A DNA stretch of 64,000 nt from Nautilus pompilius (taxonomy: Eukaryota > Mollusca > Cephalopoda > Nautilida > Nautilidae). The stretch lies in the NCBI GenBank assembly GCA_018389105.1, contig JACATO010002127.1, positions 2,480,001-2,544,000 on the forward strand, in the 5' to 3' direction. The first letter of the stretch is position 1. Every line of letters starts with the position of its first letter. A model generated the notes under the pieces. It saw only the letters and a list, made by a program, of their open reading frames with translations, had not been told where the DNA came from and ran no database searches. Shown here piece after piece: positions 25,936 to 39,300 of this stretch. A program made the position numbers and the translations under genes.

Positions 25936-28353
25936 TGCTGAGCCAGATCTGTTGACTAAAAGCTTATATCAAGTTTCAGCAGATTTCTACATTGGTATTT
26001 TCCTCAGAGTGTAACAACTAATGATAAAAGAAAGAGACTGTAGCCATTGTTTTAACAAAGAAAGAAAGTGTTAGTTGCCTGCCATTCTTATTTGTTTTTT
26101 GGAAGATCATCATAGCAATGATGATGCTTTATCTTTCATAAATTCTCCAAACTTTTATTTATGTAGTGCTCTGAGAGAAATGTGCAATGACAGTCTTTCT
26201 ATAAGATGATTTGTAATTCAGACCACTGTCAGCAAAATCTTTTACGATTATGGAAGTTGCCTTGATCCCTGCAGTAAGGGAGGTGGCTACACTGCTGTCA
26301 GACCAGGATTTTCACCAAAATGTCCTTTTGACTCGAGTTCTTAATCAGAATGACAGAGGCAGCAGCTTAGCAGCCTGAGAGTAATCCAATATGATTTCTC
26401 ACTGGGATGCTGCTCTGATCTCTTTCAAGATTCAGTCTTCCTTCTCTCTCTTTCTCTGATGCTAAAATTCTCCAAATGAGAAAAGGCCAAAATCTTTAGC
26501 AACATAATGGTGAAGCAGCAGAAGGATTAATTTGTAAATTACCAGATTTGTCACCATGTGAACAGCACCGGGGAAACCTCAAGCAATTTCTTTTTCTTTT
26601 CTTTTTTTTTAAACAGCTTAGCCACATTTCCATGTACAGCAGATGAAATTAGCTTCAGGGTTCCTTTAAAAATTCTGGATTTGTCATTGAACAACATTCA
26701 TCTACTATGTTCCTCACATTTACAAAGTCCTCTCGTTTTATTAGCTGTTTATTGGGAGGGTTATATTTTTATTTCCCCATCTATGTTTAGTCCACGGTGC
26801 TTCTAGACATGTTTCAGTACCCCGATAATCTACCAGGCATGTGTCTAACCCCTACACCCGGTTGTTGTTCTCCTGGATTTGGAGACTTAGACTAGAGTGT
26901 GTGCTCTGGTGGATGTTTTACATTGAAATGGCTCGCAGGAGAACAGTATGTCTAGCATTCTTCTGAAGGCTGGAAAACTAGTATTTTTATTTTGAATAGT
27001 TTAGTCTTTTGCAGATATTTGGATCAGGCCTGCACGCCCTAGCACCACACACGTGCACATGATAAATATCTCTCTACTTTTCAAAATTTGATGTTGCAAT
27101 TTTTTTCCATTTCTAATAAAATGACAACGACATAAACTGCTGATTGATGTTGGCCACACCGATGATTAATGAGGGAGCAGTCTTTGAAAAGACCAACTAA
27201 ATGTCTGCTTGTTGTATAAATATCTGTTGTTTTGGGGTTAAATCAGGGACTCAGTTCCTTAGAAATTACATTTTCTCTATCAAAAGCAGCAGCAACAAAA
27301 ATCTTTTTTAAAGTTCATTAATCCTCATGAATCATATTCTTTTGGGTTAGAATTTATTTTATAAAATAAAACATTTAATATTATCTGATATGAAGAATTA
27401 CTGAAATATTTAGAAATAAATAGTCTAATGGTAAAATCTGATGCTATCAATGGAAAGTCATTCACTAGCTGTGTTGTGTAAGTTGGCTGTTTATCTCTCA
27501 ACATGCATTTGAAAGTAGAATTACCTTTAGAAAGAAGCTGGCTATATGAATGCAGACAGTTACCATAGATTTAAGCTGCATAAAAATGGTAATGATTGCT
27601 TTAAAAAATGTGCATATTTTGTCGTAAATCAAACCTTAGGCTATCAACTACAGATATTTCAGAAGACAAAAGATTATCTTCTATTACTTTAAAATAAATG
27701 CATATTTTTTTTTCTAATTATACATAACTCACCAAAAATTGCTATTCATTGTTTTAGGAGGAATGATTAATCTATTGCTACAAAAGTTGCAAGAAAATAT
27801 TTTCAGTGAGCACATCAAATCTGCCTTTTATTCATCAGGCTTATCAATGCAAATTTATTTTGACACATTTGTTTGAGTGCAGCAATTTACTTACTTTCTA
27901 TTTTGAGAGAAATCCCAATACAATTTCTTCTGATTTTGGAATACTAAATATTTCAGATGGTTTTTGAATCTTCCAAAGAGATTCATCACTCTTCATTTCA
28001 AGTGGAATTCAGCATTAACAACAAAGATTTTTAGAGCAATTGAGGTTAATATCTATTTTAAAAGAGACCAACAGTTTTTCTCTCAAAATTCGATAAACTC
28101 TGCATTGTTATACCAGTGATGGTTGGTTTTGTTTGCTTTTTTGTACTTGTTTCTGGAGAATAGACTATTTTTTCTGTATGATTGGCTATGATAAAATAAG
28201 CTAGATTTTTTAAAGCCGTGATTAATTAATAGTTGTACTTGCTGGATTTATAACAAGCAGGTGGGGAAAGAGCTGGATTTATAGACTATTACATGCTGTA
28301 AATAAGAGAAATTTAGAGTTTAGGATTTCTGTTATAAACAACAAGAATATATA
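25936..28353. other. Non-coding DNA, nothing recognised
   Basis: No exon with supporting splice sites and no transposase similarity was recognised. The open frame at 26558-26806 has low-complexity F-rich sequence and no family match. Confidence 0.4.
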
Positions 28354-29040
28354 CACTGGCTGGCCACTTTATTAGGACCTGTGCCTAATAATGGATTGGA
28401 CCAACTTTATCAGCCATGACATACAATCTACAAGGCGCTGGTGTCCTGGGGGATATCTCCCGTTCAGTGAGTCATATTGTGTGCAATGTTTTGGAGTGAG
28501 GTAGGCAGAGAAATGTGCTGATAAATGCATCTTTCATCTGTACTGGCTGTAGAAGATGCCTGAAATCTGCATGTTCTTCAAACCATGAATGCACATGGGT
28601 ATGGTGGATGGATGGCATGGGAGTGTTGTCATCTTAGAAGTAGCCACCCCCATCAGGATACAGAGGAAGTATTGGATGCATTTGATTGGAAATGATGCTA
28701 ATCTAAGGCAAGGTTTGACATTCATTCTGCCTTCTATAGAGATAAAGGGGCCTACATGCCCCAAACCATGACTCTATCACCAGGAGCCTAGAATGTTGAA
28801 ACCACGCATAAGAGGCAAGTGATTTTTGAGGCTTTCTCCAAATCTGTTTTCTACCATCTGTGCTTAAAAGGAGGAAGTGTGATTATCACTTTTCACCAGT
28901 CATCCTTAGTCCAATGGCTGTGTTCCTTACACCACTTGAACCACTTTAATATGTTGGTAACTGGGATCAGTCAGCTGGAGATGGGTGTGGATTGGTCTAT
29001 TACTTGATAATGGTTGGACTTTAATATCCTGTCTAACAGC
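28354..29040 (+). mobile_element. Fragment of a DNA transposon-like dispersed repeat (tentative)
   Basis: Begins CACTGGCTGGCCACTTTATT followed by AGGACC, which resembles the termini of non-autonomous DNA elements widespread in animals. The interior (for example CTTACACCACTTGAACCACTT) has the flavour of the same elements. No matching inverted right end was found, so the copy is truncated or the call is wrong. Confidence 0.35.
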
Positions 29041-32000
29041 CTTTCTCTTTCTGTCACTGGGTTTATGGCCACAATTCGCCCAAGTAGAATAAATTTTTTT
29101 TCACCTTTTGCCATTACTGATAAACAGGGATCACCTGTTGCATCATGAGGTCAACCTAATTTGCATCTGCAGCTCAGGTCAGGCCCAAGTCTTAGGCCAT
29201 TCTGTGTGTGTGCCTGTATACTGAATTTATAAGTTAAAAATAAACATTACACAGTTTTTAAAAGCTTCAACAAAGAATATCATTTGAAGTACTGTGAAGT
29301 CCCACAAGTTTTTCTTTCTTTCCTTCAGACTCAGTCTAGAAAGTCAAAGGAAGAATTTTTTTAATTTAATCATAGAAGTGAAAAACACTATTAAAGACAC
29401 TCAACACTGCTTATGATTGATATTAGTTTTATTATTATGCTGCATCTTTCCATATTTTTCTTTTTTGTTTCGATAAACAAAAGATTGTGAAATACCATTT
29501 TTGTTGTTGTTCCCAGCAATGAATGCCAGATCTCTTAATCATTAATTTTAACCTTTTTAAATGTCATCACCCAAAATTAATTTATATCAAAGAACTTAGA
29601 TGTAGAGCTAGTCAAAACTCAGAGAGACCTATCCATCCAGCTGTCAAATTACTTTTATATAGCAATTAAAGCTTTTTTGTTTTCTAAAGATTTTTTTTTC
29701 ATTTTTACCAAGTTATGCCAGATATTGGCCATCATAATATTCTACTCTTCTCTTGAAGAGTTGGATAATTTCCTAAATAATTTGTTTAAGCTGTAATCTT
29801 TTGTACCAGATATTTCCCAAATTCCATTATTATTGTTGCTGTCAAACATTTAATAATATCAACATTTTGTCACTCAGACCAAAGAGTTATCTCCCATATT
29901 TGCAGATGTCATCACAGTTAATAAAAGCAGTCACATGCTGATAATACAACAACAACAACAACAAAAAATTGCAAGGTTACTTTTATAAGTCTCCTGTTCT
30001 CATTTAAGTTCCTGAAGAACAGTTTTCACATTATCTGGCTTCTTCACCACGCATTTTTATTCACTTACTATTTATGCTTTCAGTTGTTTTTTTCTTTTTG
30101 AATGTGTATTTGATGTTTCTAACAAGAATACAAACAGATGGTCGGATAAGATGGAAACGGTATCTGAAGGATAATTCACTACACTAGTGAGAAACGTTCA
30201 GTTGGAAGCTAACAGTGAACAGGGGAGCAAGCAAATATGGTGGGAAGAAAAAGTGTTTTATTGTGTAATAGCAAAAGACTATGCGCATACTCTCGCACAC
30301 ACACACACACAAGCGCCATGTTGCTTTACGAACTGTAGCTGTACATTCTAGATGCTTGTATTGTTTTGCTTGAACCAGCTATATTGTACAAAGTTGATGT
30401 GCTGTGTTATATATATTGGTGTTGGTTGCACAGTTGCTTTCATTTATTTATTTATTTTTTTAACTGCAACAAATCATTTTAAAAGATTTATTGGTGGGAT
30501 TCACTATTAATCTATTCTATTGCAGTTAGTTTGATTTTTAGCAAGACATGTACAGGAACTAGTAAAGAAATCAAAATTTTAAAATGTTATTCAATATATC
30601 TATCTACATATATATGTAATATATACATATGCCACATAAAAGAATTCTGATTATCATGCTTGTATAAAGACCCTTGACTAAGTTGACTTTTAAGAATTAC
30701 CTTTGAAACTGTAAAACAAAAACAAAAGTTCTTAACATTTGTTCTTTCATTGTAGCAGCAATACCAGTTTCAAAAAGGTTATTTGTTTTTTTCAAAACTA
30801 TGCGGCACAGTTTTATGGTTTTTATTGTTGTTATTTTAACATCAAGCTTTTGCATTAAACATTTTTAGTGGTTTACTTGTTTTTTTACCTGAACTAACCC
30901 TGGTTTTCAAACTGGTCACCACAAAAAAGAGTCTTGGTAAGCAAGCAGCTTGTACTGAGGAAAGTGCACCGGCATAGTTTCTGCTTGCATACAACCGGCC
31001 TTGTCATGCTTGGCTGGTTTATAGAGCCTAAAGAGTTGTAGCATATGTATAAATGCATTTTTACCTTGTGTCATATTCCACCCTGCCTCTACACTTTCTG
31101 ATTAAAATAAAACAGTCTAGTAAGCAAACCTCGATCTTTAAATAACAAGTTTTTTTTAATGAGATGTTGTCATCTTTAAACCATATAGTGCCTTGATTTG
31201 GTATAGACCACTGGCCTGTTCACACCTTAAATACAGTAGGACTTGGCTTAGGAGACCACCAGAAGAAAAGAAAGAAAGGCCCCTTAGTTTTCAGAATGAC
31301 AGCTTTACAATTAAGTTCTTGAGACTTTGCCATTGTTGCATCATACAGGAGTAAAGATTCGTGAATTATAGAAAGGTGCTGACTTTGTATTCAGCTTTGT
31401 CAAAGTAGGAATAACAAATATTCAAAAGAAGAAAGGTAAAAGGTGATGAAGCATAAGCAGAACATGATAACTTGAGTAGTAGAATGTTTTCATCTGTGTG
31501 GAACTCATTTTCAGCTTGCTAATTCACATGGTATTATCTGCTTAGAATTCAAGGTGATTTAAATGACTGCAATGGAACGTTTGTTGGGAAATCTTTTTTT
31601 TTACATAAGAAAGCACCATGACTTCATATTTAGCTTTCAAAAACGTTAGAATAATGGACTATTCAAGAGAAAAATGGCTACAAGTTGACCTGCATGTGAA
31701 GGTAAAAAGATCATTAAAGGGTAAGTAGAGCAACAAAGTTTTCAACTGTGTGAGGATGTTATAACTTTATGAAATTAGTTTTCTTTGAAAAAACCAAACA
31801 GTTATTCTATTAGTCCCTCATTTCTATAAATATTCTTTGATTCCCCCCCCCTTCTTTTTTAATTCATACACTAAGGGTTAAAACCAAATGGGACAACTGT
31901 TATGATTTCCAGTTGTGTGAGATGCAAATGCAGATTGGCTGTGTTTAGAGACTCTAATGTTCAGTTATATTTGACCAATGTAAAGTTGTTCACAATCATG

Positions 32001-34715
32001 TGAATGGAGTAAGTAAACCAAAGGTAGTTCTGTTATCTATCTATGTGTAAGATCTTGATGTACAAGTGAAGATCTCAAACACTAATGTTGTGTTTGTTGA
32101 GTATTCTAGAGATTTATCAATAATTCCTAAAATAAAGTATAACATTTGATTTGAATGTTTATTGGTTTTTTCTTTAAATATTGTTAACATTTTCATAAGG
32201 AAAAGAAATTCTTGTCCTGTCTTATTAAGTTATAAGAGCTGATAACTTTATATTACTCAAGATATTTCACTCTAATAATTTTTTTTCATTTCCAGCTCAA
32301 TTTGTAGCCATTTTTTTAAAAATATTTACTCCATTATTCTGTTTATTTCTTTAACGAAGCTAAATATGAAGTCAGCAAAAGCTTATTTTTTTCTATAACT
32401 TATGGTGCTTTATTCTTTTATTTTTAGCAAAAAATAAGTACCCGTTTTTCCCCTTTCCAGCTAAAGGGTCTCCAAAATGTTCCACTGCATCCATTCAGTT
32501 TTCTTGCCTCATTTTGGATTCCAAACAGAATAAATACCATGAAAATTAACAAAATGAAGTCTGATATTTTTCATTTTAATTTCATTTGTTATTTAATTTT
32601 GTACAGCAGCAATTTGGGATGTCCATGCAGATTTAGCTTACAAATGTCTCAGAGTCTTGTACAGCTATAATTACTGGTATTGCTAAAATGTTCACTTGTA
32701 GCTTCCAATCCACATATTTGGTAAACTTCCTTGTAAAGAGGACAAACCAGTAAATATTGTAAATAAAAAAAAAAAAAAAGTCTTATCATTTTTGGTGTTT
32801 TGTGATTTTTTCATTACACTTTTAATTGGTACCAGTTACAACAGTGAGAAATAATCCATATCTTGTGCTCAGCAAAAATGTATTTTGTTGCTTTTGTGTC
32901 CGTCTGTTTTTAAATGGCTGCTTTAAATCTCAAAGGATAGAAAGACGTATGAAAAGATATGGAAAGTTTTCAATATAGCCAGAAGAGGCTATTTCAGCAG
33001 AATTTTAAATTGTAAATATACACAATAGATAATATACTGTTTGTTTAGGTTTTAGTTATCTGAGCAATAGTTTTGTTACTTGAACTGCTTATTGCTGGTG
33101 ATTTGTAAAAGCTAAGGCTCCTATGATGGAATTCTAAAGTTACAAGCATAATATTGAATTTTATGTTACCTTTGCTTTCAAAGAATTTATTTCAACTCAT
33201 TTCTCTCTCTCTCTTTTTTTTGAGCATATTTCAATAGGAAAACAAAATGTGCCATTTGCATCAAAATGCATTATTCCCAATAAGCGTGTTGGACGATGCT
33301 CCCAGCAGCAGGTCATTTCCACTCCTGATATCTAATACCATGCTTAAAATTCAAGCCATTCACTCTTCAGATATAATGTGTCATCTATTGCAAGAGCCAG
33401 CTACAAACTTTGATTCATTATAAAGTTCTAAAAGATATTTTTCTACATTGATGATTCATTTAAACAATTTTCAAACAACTTCAAGTGGTGTAAAAAAAAA
33501 ACAAGGCTCCTCTCTTTTGTATCGATATAGCAAAGCACAGAAGAATCTCAGCTGTTAAGATATTATTGTCAAATCAGGGCTACTCTTAAAAACTGGAACC
33601 TGCTGGTTAAAATAAGAATAAAGCAAGCCCCTCAAAGAAGATGATTTAGATGGTCACCAGCACTTTTTGGTACCCTTCGTTGTTGAGAAAGAAATTTGAT
33701 GCATCCACTATGTTGTTTCCTCTTGAAATAATGACAAGCACATGGAAAATAATAATCAAAAATATAAGATGCAGATAGAGAGTAGATTTGTACAAATACA
33801 TTGATCATTCATAGGTAAATAAATATAAGAGGTCTCTGCATAACGACTGAGTCCCACTACCAGTTTCTAAGCTAGAAACTTAAAACACCTTCTAACAGGT
33901 GCATTAACTAAAGTATAGATTCTTTAAAAAATAGAAGAATATTTCCACATGGATAAATTTTCTGCACTGGGGAGTCTCTCAGATAATTTAGTCTAAAGAC
34001 AAGTCTTTTAAACCAACAATTATTATAGAACAATTATCACATTAAGAAAAGTCAATTAAATGCAGCAAACATAATTTCTCACAGAAACCAATAAGTATTT
34101 ATTTGCTATTACTACTATGAACTGATTGCTGCAACCCTGTCTTCCTTGACAGAATTTCTGGATCCAAATCTGCTTCAGACCCTTCAGCTTCCTCAACCAT
34201 CTTGACTTCAGCATTTTTGTCAGCTGGAATAAATTACACCATGCACTTTTGCAAGTCTGCATGCAGAACGTGCACACCATTAGAGTCGGCACACTGACTT
34301 CTGAATCAATGCCTGCATCAAACATAAAACAGCTTTTGACACCATATTCATGATACCCTGGTACAGAGGCAGCTGAAATGCTCCACTTTCGTGAATACCT
34401 CACTGGTGCAATAGCTAAGCACCAGAATATCAGAATAAAATTTGAAGAAACTGGTCAAGATTTAATTTTTTTTTTTTCAAATAATGCGCCACCTCATTTG
34501 GTGTGCCGTGGTGCACTGACTGAGGTAATATGGTAAGTTTATAGAGTACAAAGAAGAACGTTTAAAATTTTCTTCAATAAAATCAAATCAGTTATAATCA
34601 TAAAACAATGGTTGACCCTCATAATCAAAGATAGCCATTCATAAAGTACATGCAAACATAAGTACATGAGCTTGTTTATAGTGTAGGAGTGAGCCCCTGC
34701 CCACACAGCAAAAAG
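29041..34715. other. Non-coding AT-rich DNA, nothing recognised
   Basis: Contains simple repeats (AAC near 29945, CA near 30295, TATTTATT near 30445, an A15 run near 32765) but no recognisable exon or transposase. The - strand open frame at 34056-34403 (115 codons) has no family match that I can see and no clear splice context, and is not called as a gene. Confidence 0.4.
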
Positions 34716-34719
34716 ACTC

Positions 34720-34935
34720 AGGTAATGCAACCTACCTGGAAAGCCCTACCAGAATTATCCATTTTACATGTGGGAGGAAATTTGTTTCTGGATAAAACAC
34801 CCAAATAGTCAGGGAGGTGTGCCATGCCAAGCTAAGCCAACCTTGACCAGGGATTAAACTTGGGCCCTCAGCCTTGGCAGTCCAGTATCCACCTCAGAAT
34901 GAAAGTACTTACCGCCCAACGAGGAACTGTTATTT
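34720..34935 (-). repeat. SINE-like dispersed repeat, copy E (with tRNA-like head)
   Basis: On the reverse strand the copy reads GGCGGTAAGTAC, then GATACTGGACTGCCAAGGC, GGGCCCAAGTTTAATCCCTG and GTCAAGG, followed by the family blocks CTTGGCATGGCACACCTCC and AATTCTGGTAGGGC. The CCAAGTTTAATCC segment looks like a degraded RNA polymerase III B box (GGTTCGANTCC consensus), supporting a tRNA-derived SINE. Confidence 0.6.
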
Positions 34936-35968
34936 TCATGCAAATAACAAATGAACGTTTTTGTATATCTAAACCATAATGATCCAAATATTAGTTCAGA
35001 AATGTACTAGATACTTGAAATATTAGCTCATATCCAAGTATATATACATTTTTTTCTCTTTCTGTCATAAATTTATAAAACGTTGCAAATTCTTGTTCCT
35101 ATAATTTTAAATAATTTCCCAGGCTAAAAACAAAATATTTTGGTAAATTACTTTTTAAAAGTCTGAAATACAAAATGTGTTCAGTTTGTTTTATACATTT
35201 AAATCGTACGATAAACTTTGTTTCATCCTGCAGATAACAAAAGGAAACATTACCCTTAATCATGTTTTTATTTTTGATTGGTATTCACAATATAAAACAT
35301 TTTAAGGTAAAATATTCAACCTTCTGTATACCACCAGTTACCCAATGCCTATAAAATCTGTGTACTTCTCAGCACAAGTAGAGCCATAGGGGTGTAACAG
35401 TACTTTTCTCATTAATATAACCATTTGTAACAACAAATCCATATCATTCCAACCCCCAATGTTTTGCCTTACAAGTGTGCTTACTAAATAAAAGTACAAA
35501 TGCTTCTAGGCTAGGGTAGTAAGGTAAAAATTAATGTGGTAAATGGAGAGTAAGCAAGAGATTTATATATGGCACCAAAGTTTGGCTTTTTAAAAACCAA
35601 ACTACTAAAACTTAGTGTAAGTGTATCCATTTTAATTTCTGTTTTTTTAATCTTCTGGAGATTATACAAATCCTACCAATGTTTAGTGGCTTTATCTGCT
35701 TGCTTAGAGTAAACACTGATGTGTTTAAATTTAATTATCAGTAAAATGACGACGACAAGACACAAATGTCAAAACTTATCTAAAACATTGAGATTTCTAT
35801 ATTCTTCCATTTTTAAATATGGCAAAAATTCTTTCTAACTGAAACGTCTGCAACATAGGAGAATCTTGCAGGTAGATTCAGAATTAAATAGTGTCAGGTG
35901 TAGAATTTTTTCTAAATTACCTAAGCACACACACCACGAAATACTTCAGATAGACAGCAGTTTTAGAT
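34936..35968. other. Non-coding DNA between the two convergent genes
   Basis: Nothing coding or repetitive was recognised. It lies 3' of both the semaphorin gene (+) and the CFAP141-like gene (-). Confidence 0.4.
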
Positions 35969-35974
35969 TTTATT
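35969..35974 (-). terminator. Candidate polyadenylation signal for the CFAP141-like gene
   Basis: AATAAA on the - strand, about 340 bp beyond the TAA at 36314-36316. Chance occurrence is likely in AT-rich DNA, so this is only a candidate. Confidence 0.2.
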
Positions 35975-36313
35975 TTTCAGGAACACACAGATGCACATGA
36001 GAGCAGCAACAAAAAGAGAAAATATAAAGCTCAAAATTTAAGGATGATGATGATAAAGGAAAAATTTTAATTACTCTTGGAAGTGAAAAAGATATAAATA
36101 GCCTTTTAATTTTAAAAAATGTCACTAGACAAACATAAATGAAGTATGTAGATTTAGCAAACAATTCTAATAAGTCCATAATCTCTAAAAATCTAATGAG
36201 CAAATGTGAATAACAGCTTCAAAGATAATAAGATTAATATCCTGAACAGTTCCCATAAGAATTTGATATAGACAACTGGATTCTTATCATCAGTGAACTA
36301 TATTATCAGATAA

Positions 36314-39300
36314 TTAAAGTCTGTCTAAGCAAAATGCTTTTCCCATTGCATTTAGCTCAGCTTCATATTTATGATGCTCACATTCAAGCTGCTGCTTCAA
36401 AACTGATTTCCTCACCTAATAAAAATGAAAAAAATATATTAACAATATGAGGAGAAATAATTTGGGCTAAAAAGAGAAAATGAGACACACAGACAAAGAA
36501 ATTATAGATAAACAGAAGTGAAACTTAACAGGTCTTGTCTGATCACAACTGCTGGATTGTATTGCTGATATTTTTTACCCTTATTTTATTAACATTAGAA
36601 AGAATTTTTTTTTTTTTGTATTAGTTTAACATATCTCCTGGTGAGTTTTTGGAATTCCACTCATAACAGTAATGATACTGGTTATTAACTTATATTTATT
36701 TAGATACTGTAATATAAAACATGACTTTAATTCTTATTTACTTAGCTTTCTGAACAAGGAGAGACAAGTATGGTAAGTAAACATTGTATGATGTAACATT
36801 ATGGAAATGCTTTGACTGATTGATAGATATCGATAATCATTAGTAGTAGTGTTTATAATCATTCATAGAGAGGCATAGAGTTTTTCAACATCCTTTCAAT
36901 TCATCTGTCCCGTCCAAAACATTTTCACATTTTTAATGACTTAATGATGGAATGAAGTTTTGCTAGACAGAGCATATTCCATACATTTACCAAACTAATA
37001 ATGAAAAACCACTGATCTGCTTTGCTAATGTAGTTCAATCTATTTAGTTGTTACTAGAAAGCAAGAAGTCATTATAACCTATGCTAGGGGGCTTCGGTGA
37101 AAATGCTCATAAAGTTTTAGCCATCCTAAAATAACAAAAGATCATTTTACCTGTTCTATACTTTTGAAAATCTCAAAGTGTCAATTAAACATTTCTAGAA
37201 AGTTTAATTTTTTGTCTACATGCTCAGATTAACTAGTTCTACTTTCCAAAAATTGTTTTAATGAAAGCGCCTCTACACATCTTCCAACCTATTGACATTT
37301 AGGATAACGAACCTGTTCTGCATACTCTTATCCACCCTATTAACCACATTAACACACTATTTCACATTTTAGACAATACTGAATATTTTATTTGGTCTGC
37401 TGTCATCTATGAGAAATTATCCAACCAGTAGAGTTTCTTAGAGTTAGCATGAATTACATAAATGCAATATACACAGATTAAAGTTCATTTGCTGCACTTG
37501 AAATTAGCCTTTCCATATAACTACATTCATCAGCACACTTCCTTAATATATTCACTAATCCAATATTAGTGTTATTTCCATAGAAGAGAAACAAGATTGG
37601 TTCCAGAATTGATCATTGAGGAATGTCAGTTGTAACAACTTTTAGTGAAGATGTGGTATCTACTTTCTGTTTAATAAATAATTTGATAGCCAAAGCAATG
37701 CCATCTCCTTTTGACTTAAACTTTGGTATGGTTGTTAAACACTTTACTGTAGTCCAGGTGGATGACATCAGTTGTAGTACCTTTAGTTAAAATCATTTGG
37801 TTGCACCCAGAAAAAAAAGGTATTTAAAAAACAAACTATTAATCTCCATGTCTAGTTACATTTAGGCTACCTATACATTTTTGCATGCTATTTTTGAAAA
37901 ATGTTTTCAAGAAAGATAACTACCATTCTGACCCAGCTGCTGTAAAAAGACATCTTTAATCTCTAAACTTTTATTCATTATATTGGTTAAAGCAACATAG
38001 AAAACATTTTAAAAAACTAATAAAAATGCAGTCAGTCAGTCATGCATCCACAAGATCAAAGAAAACACATTTTATTAGTTATCATTTTTTTTTGTTTAGA
38101 AAACAAAAAAAATGATAGATTTTTAAAATGTTTTTCACGTTACCTATAATACTTTGTCATGCCACCTTTGATTTATACTGCACATGCCATCTTTTATTAG
38201 AAATTGGCAATATTCTTTTTTCTCCAATGCTCCAAGCTATAAAATTGTGTACCCAGTGAGACTGGCTTGTCAGGGTAGAATCAGATAGAATTCAAAATTA
38301 TTGATTCAAACAAGTACTTAATATGGAAAAATAGATTGTTATAATCTGCATAACCTAAGAGACTATTGTTATACAAGTATTCTTGGAAATAAATAAAACA
38401 ATGATTCCATTCAGGTTTTTTTTTGCTTTGTTTTTAATCCTTCATCGTGGACATTTTTACTGCAAGAAGTAATTTTATTAATGTGAAGTGTACATAGAGA
38501 TCTTGTTGGATTGCATACAGTTAACATCAGATACTGGCAAATAAACATGGGGACATGTGGAGATTTTACAACTTTTTATAATGATGATTACTGTTATTAT
38601 TAACAAAATGCATAAAATAGCAGCTTCATTTTTTGGGGGTTTGTTTGAATATGAAATATATTTTCTTATTCTACAGATTAGAAAATCAGTAAAGAATTCA
38701 CTTATAATCCAGCTAATAGGTTTTTAGGGGGGGGTGAAACCAAAGCAGCATGGTGATCTTGACATTACTGGTTCGGTTCCTACATATATGTATATATTAT
38801 GCACAGACTAATTTATATACTGTAGTCTCAATTTTAACAAAAACCAAACCAAACCAACATTTTAAGAAAGAAAAAAGGAGGAGGAAATCATCATGGCTCA
38901 TGCAAGGACTCCCAGGGAAGAAAATAGCCATCAATGCAGCTGATTAAGAGCCACTGTTAGCCCACTTTTCTGGTAATACTAGAAATATAAGTTCTTATGC
39001 CTAATCATGCTGAAATCATAACTAATTTATAATCAAGACTACTGGTATTAGCAATGCATAGAGCTATAAGAAATTTGTCCAAACTACATGTTCAAAACCC
39101 CTAATTATATTTAAAAAAACTCTTTTAGGTCTTTTCTAAAGTGTTTACTTAAAGTTGGAGGATCATTACATATTAGTATCTACAAAATTACAAACTATAT
39201 GTGTGTGTGTGTGTGTGGCCTAGTTACTACTTCCCATTTTAGGGTTCAAATATTTATTTCAGCTTAGTGACTGCTAACTTTCTAGAACATGACCCATGGT

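Noticed and set aside
34056-34403. 115-codon open frame on the - strand
   Set aside because: No family similarity recognised, no conserved splice context, and composition is not convincing; it may be an old repeat.
38750-38790. Possible tRNA or SINE B box (GGTTCGGTTCC)
   Set aside because: No A box at the right spacing and no cloverleaf could be drawn.
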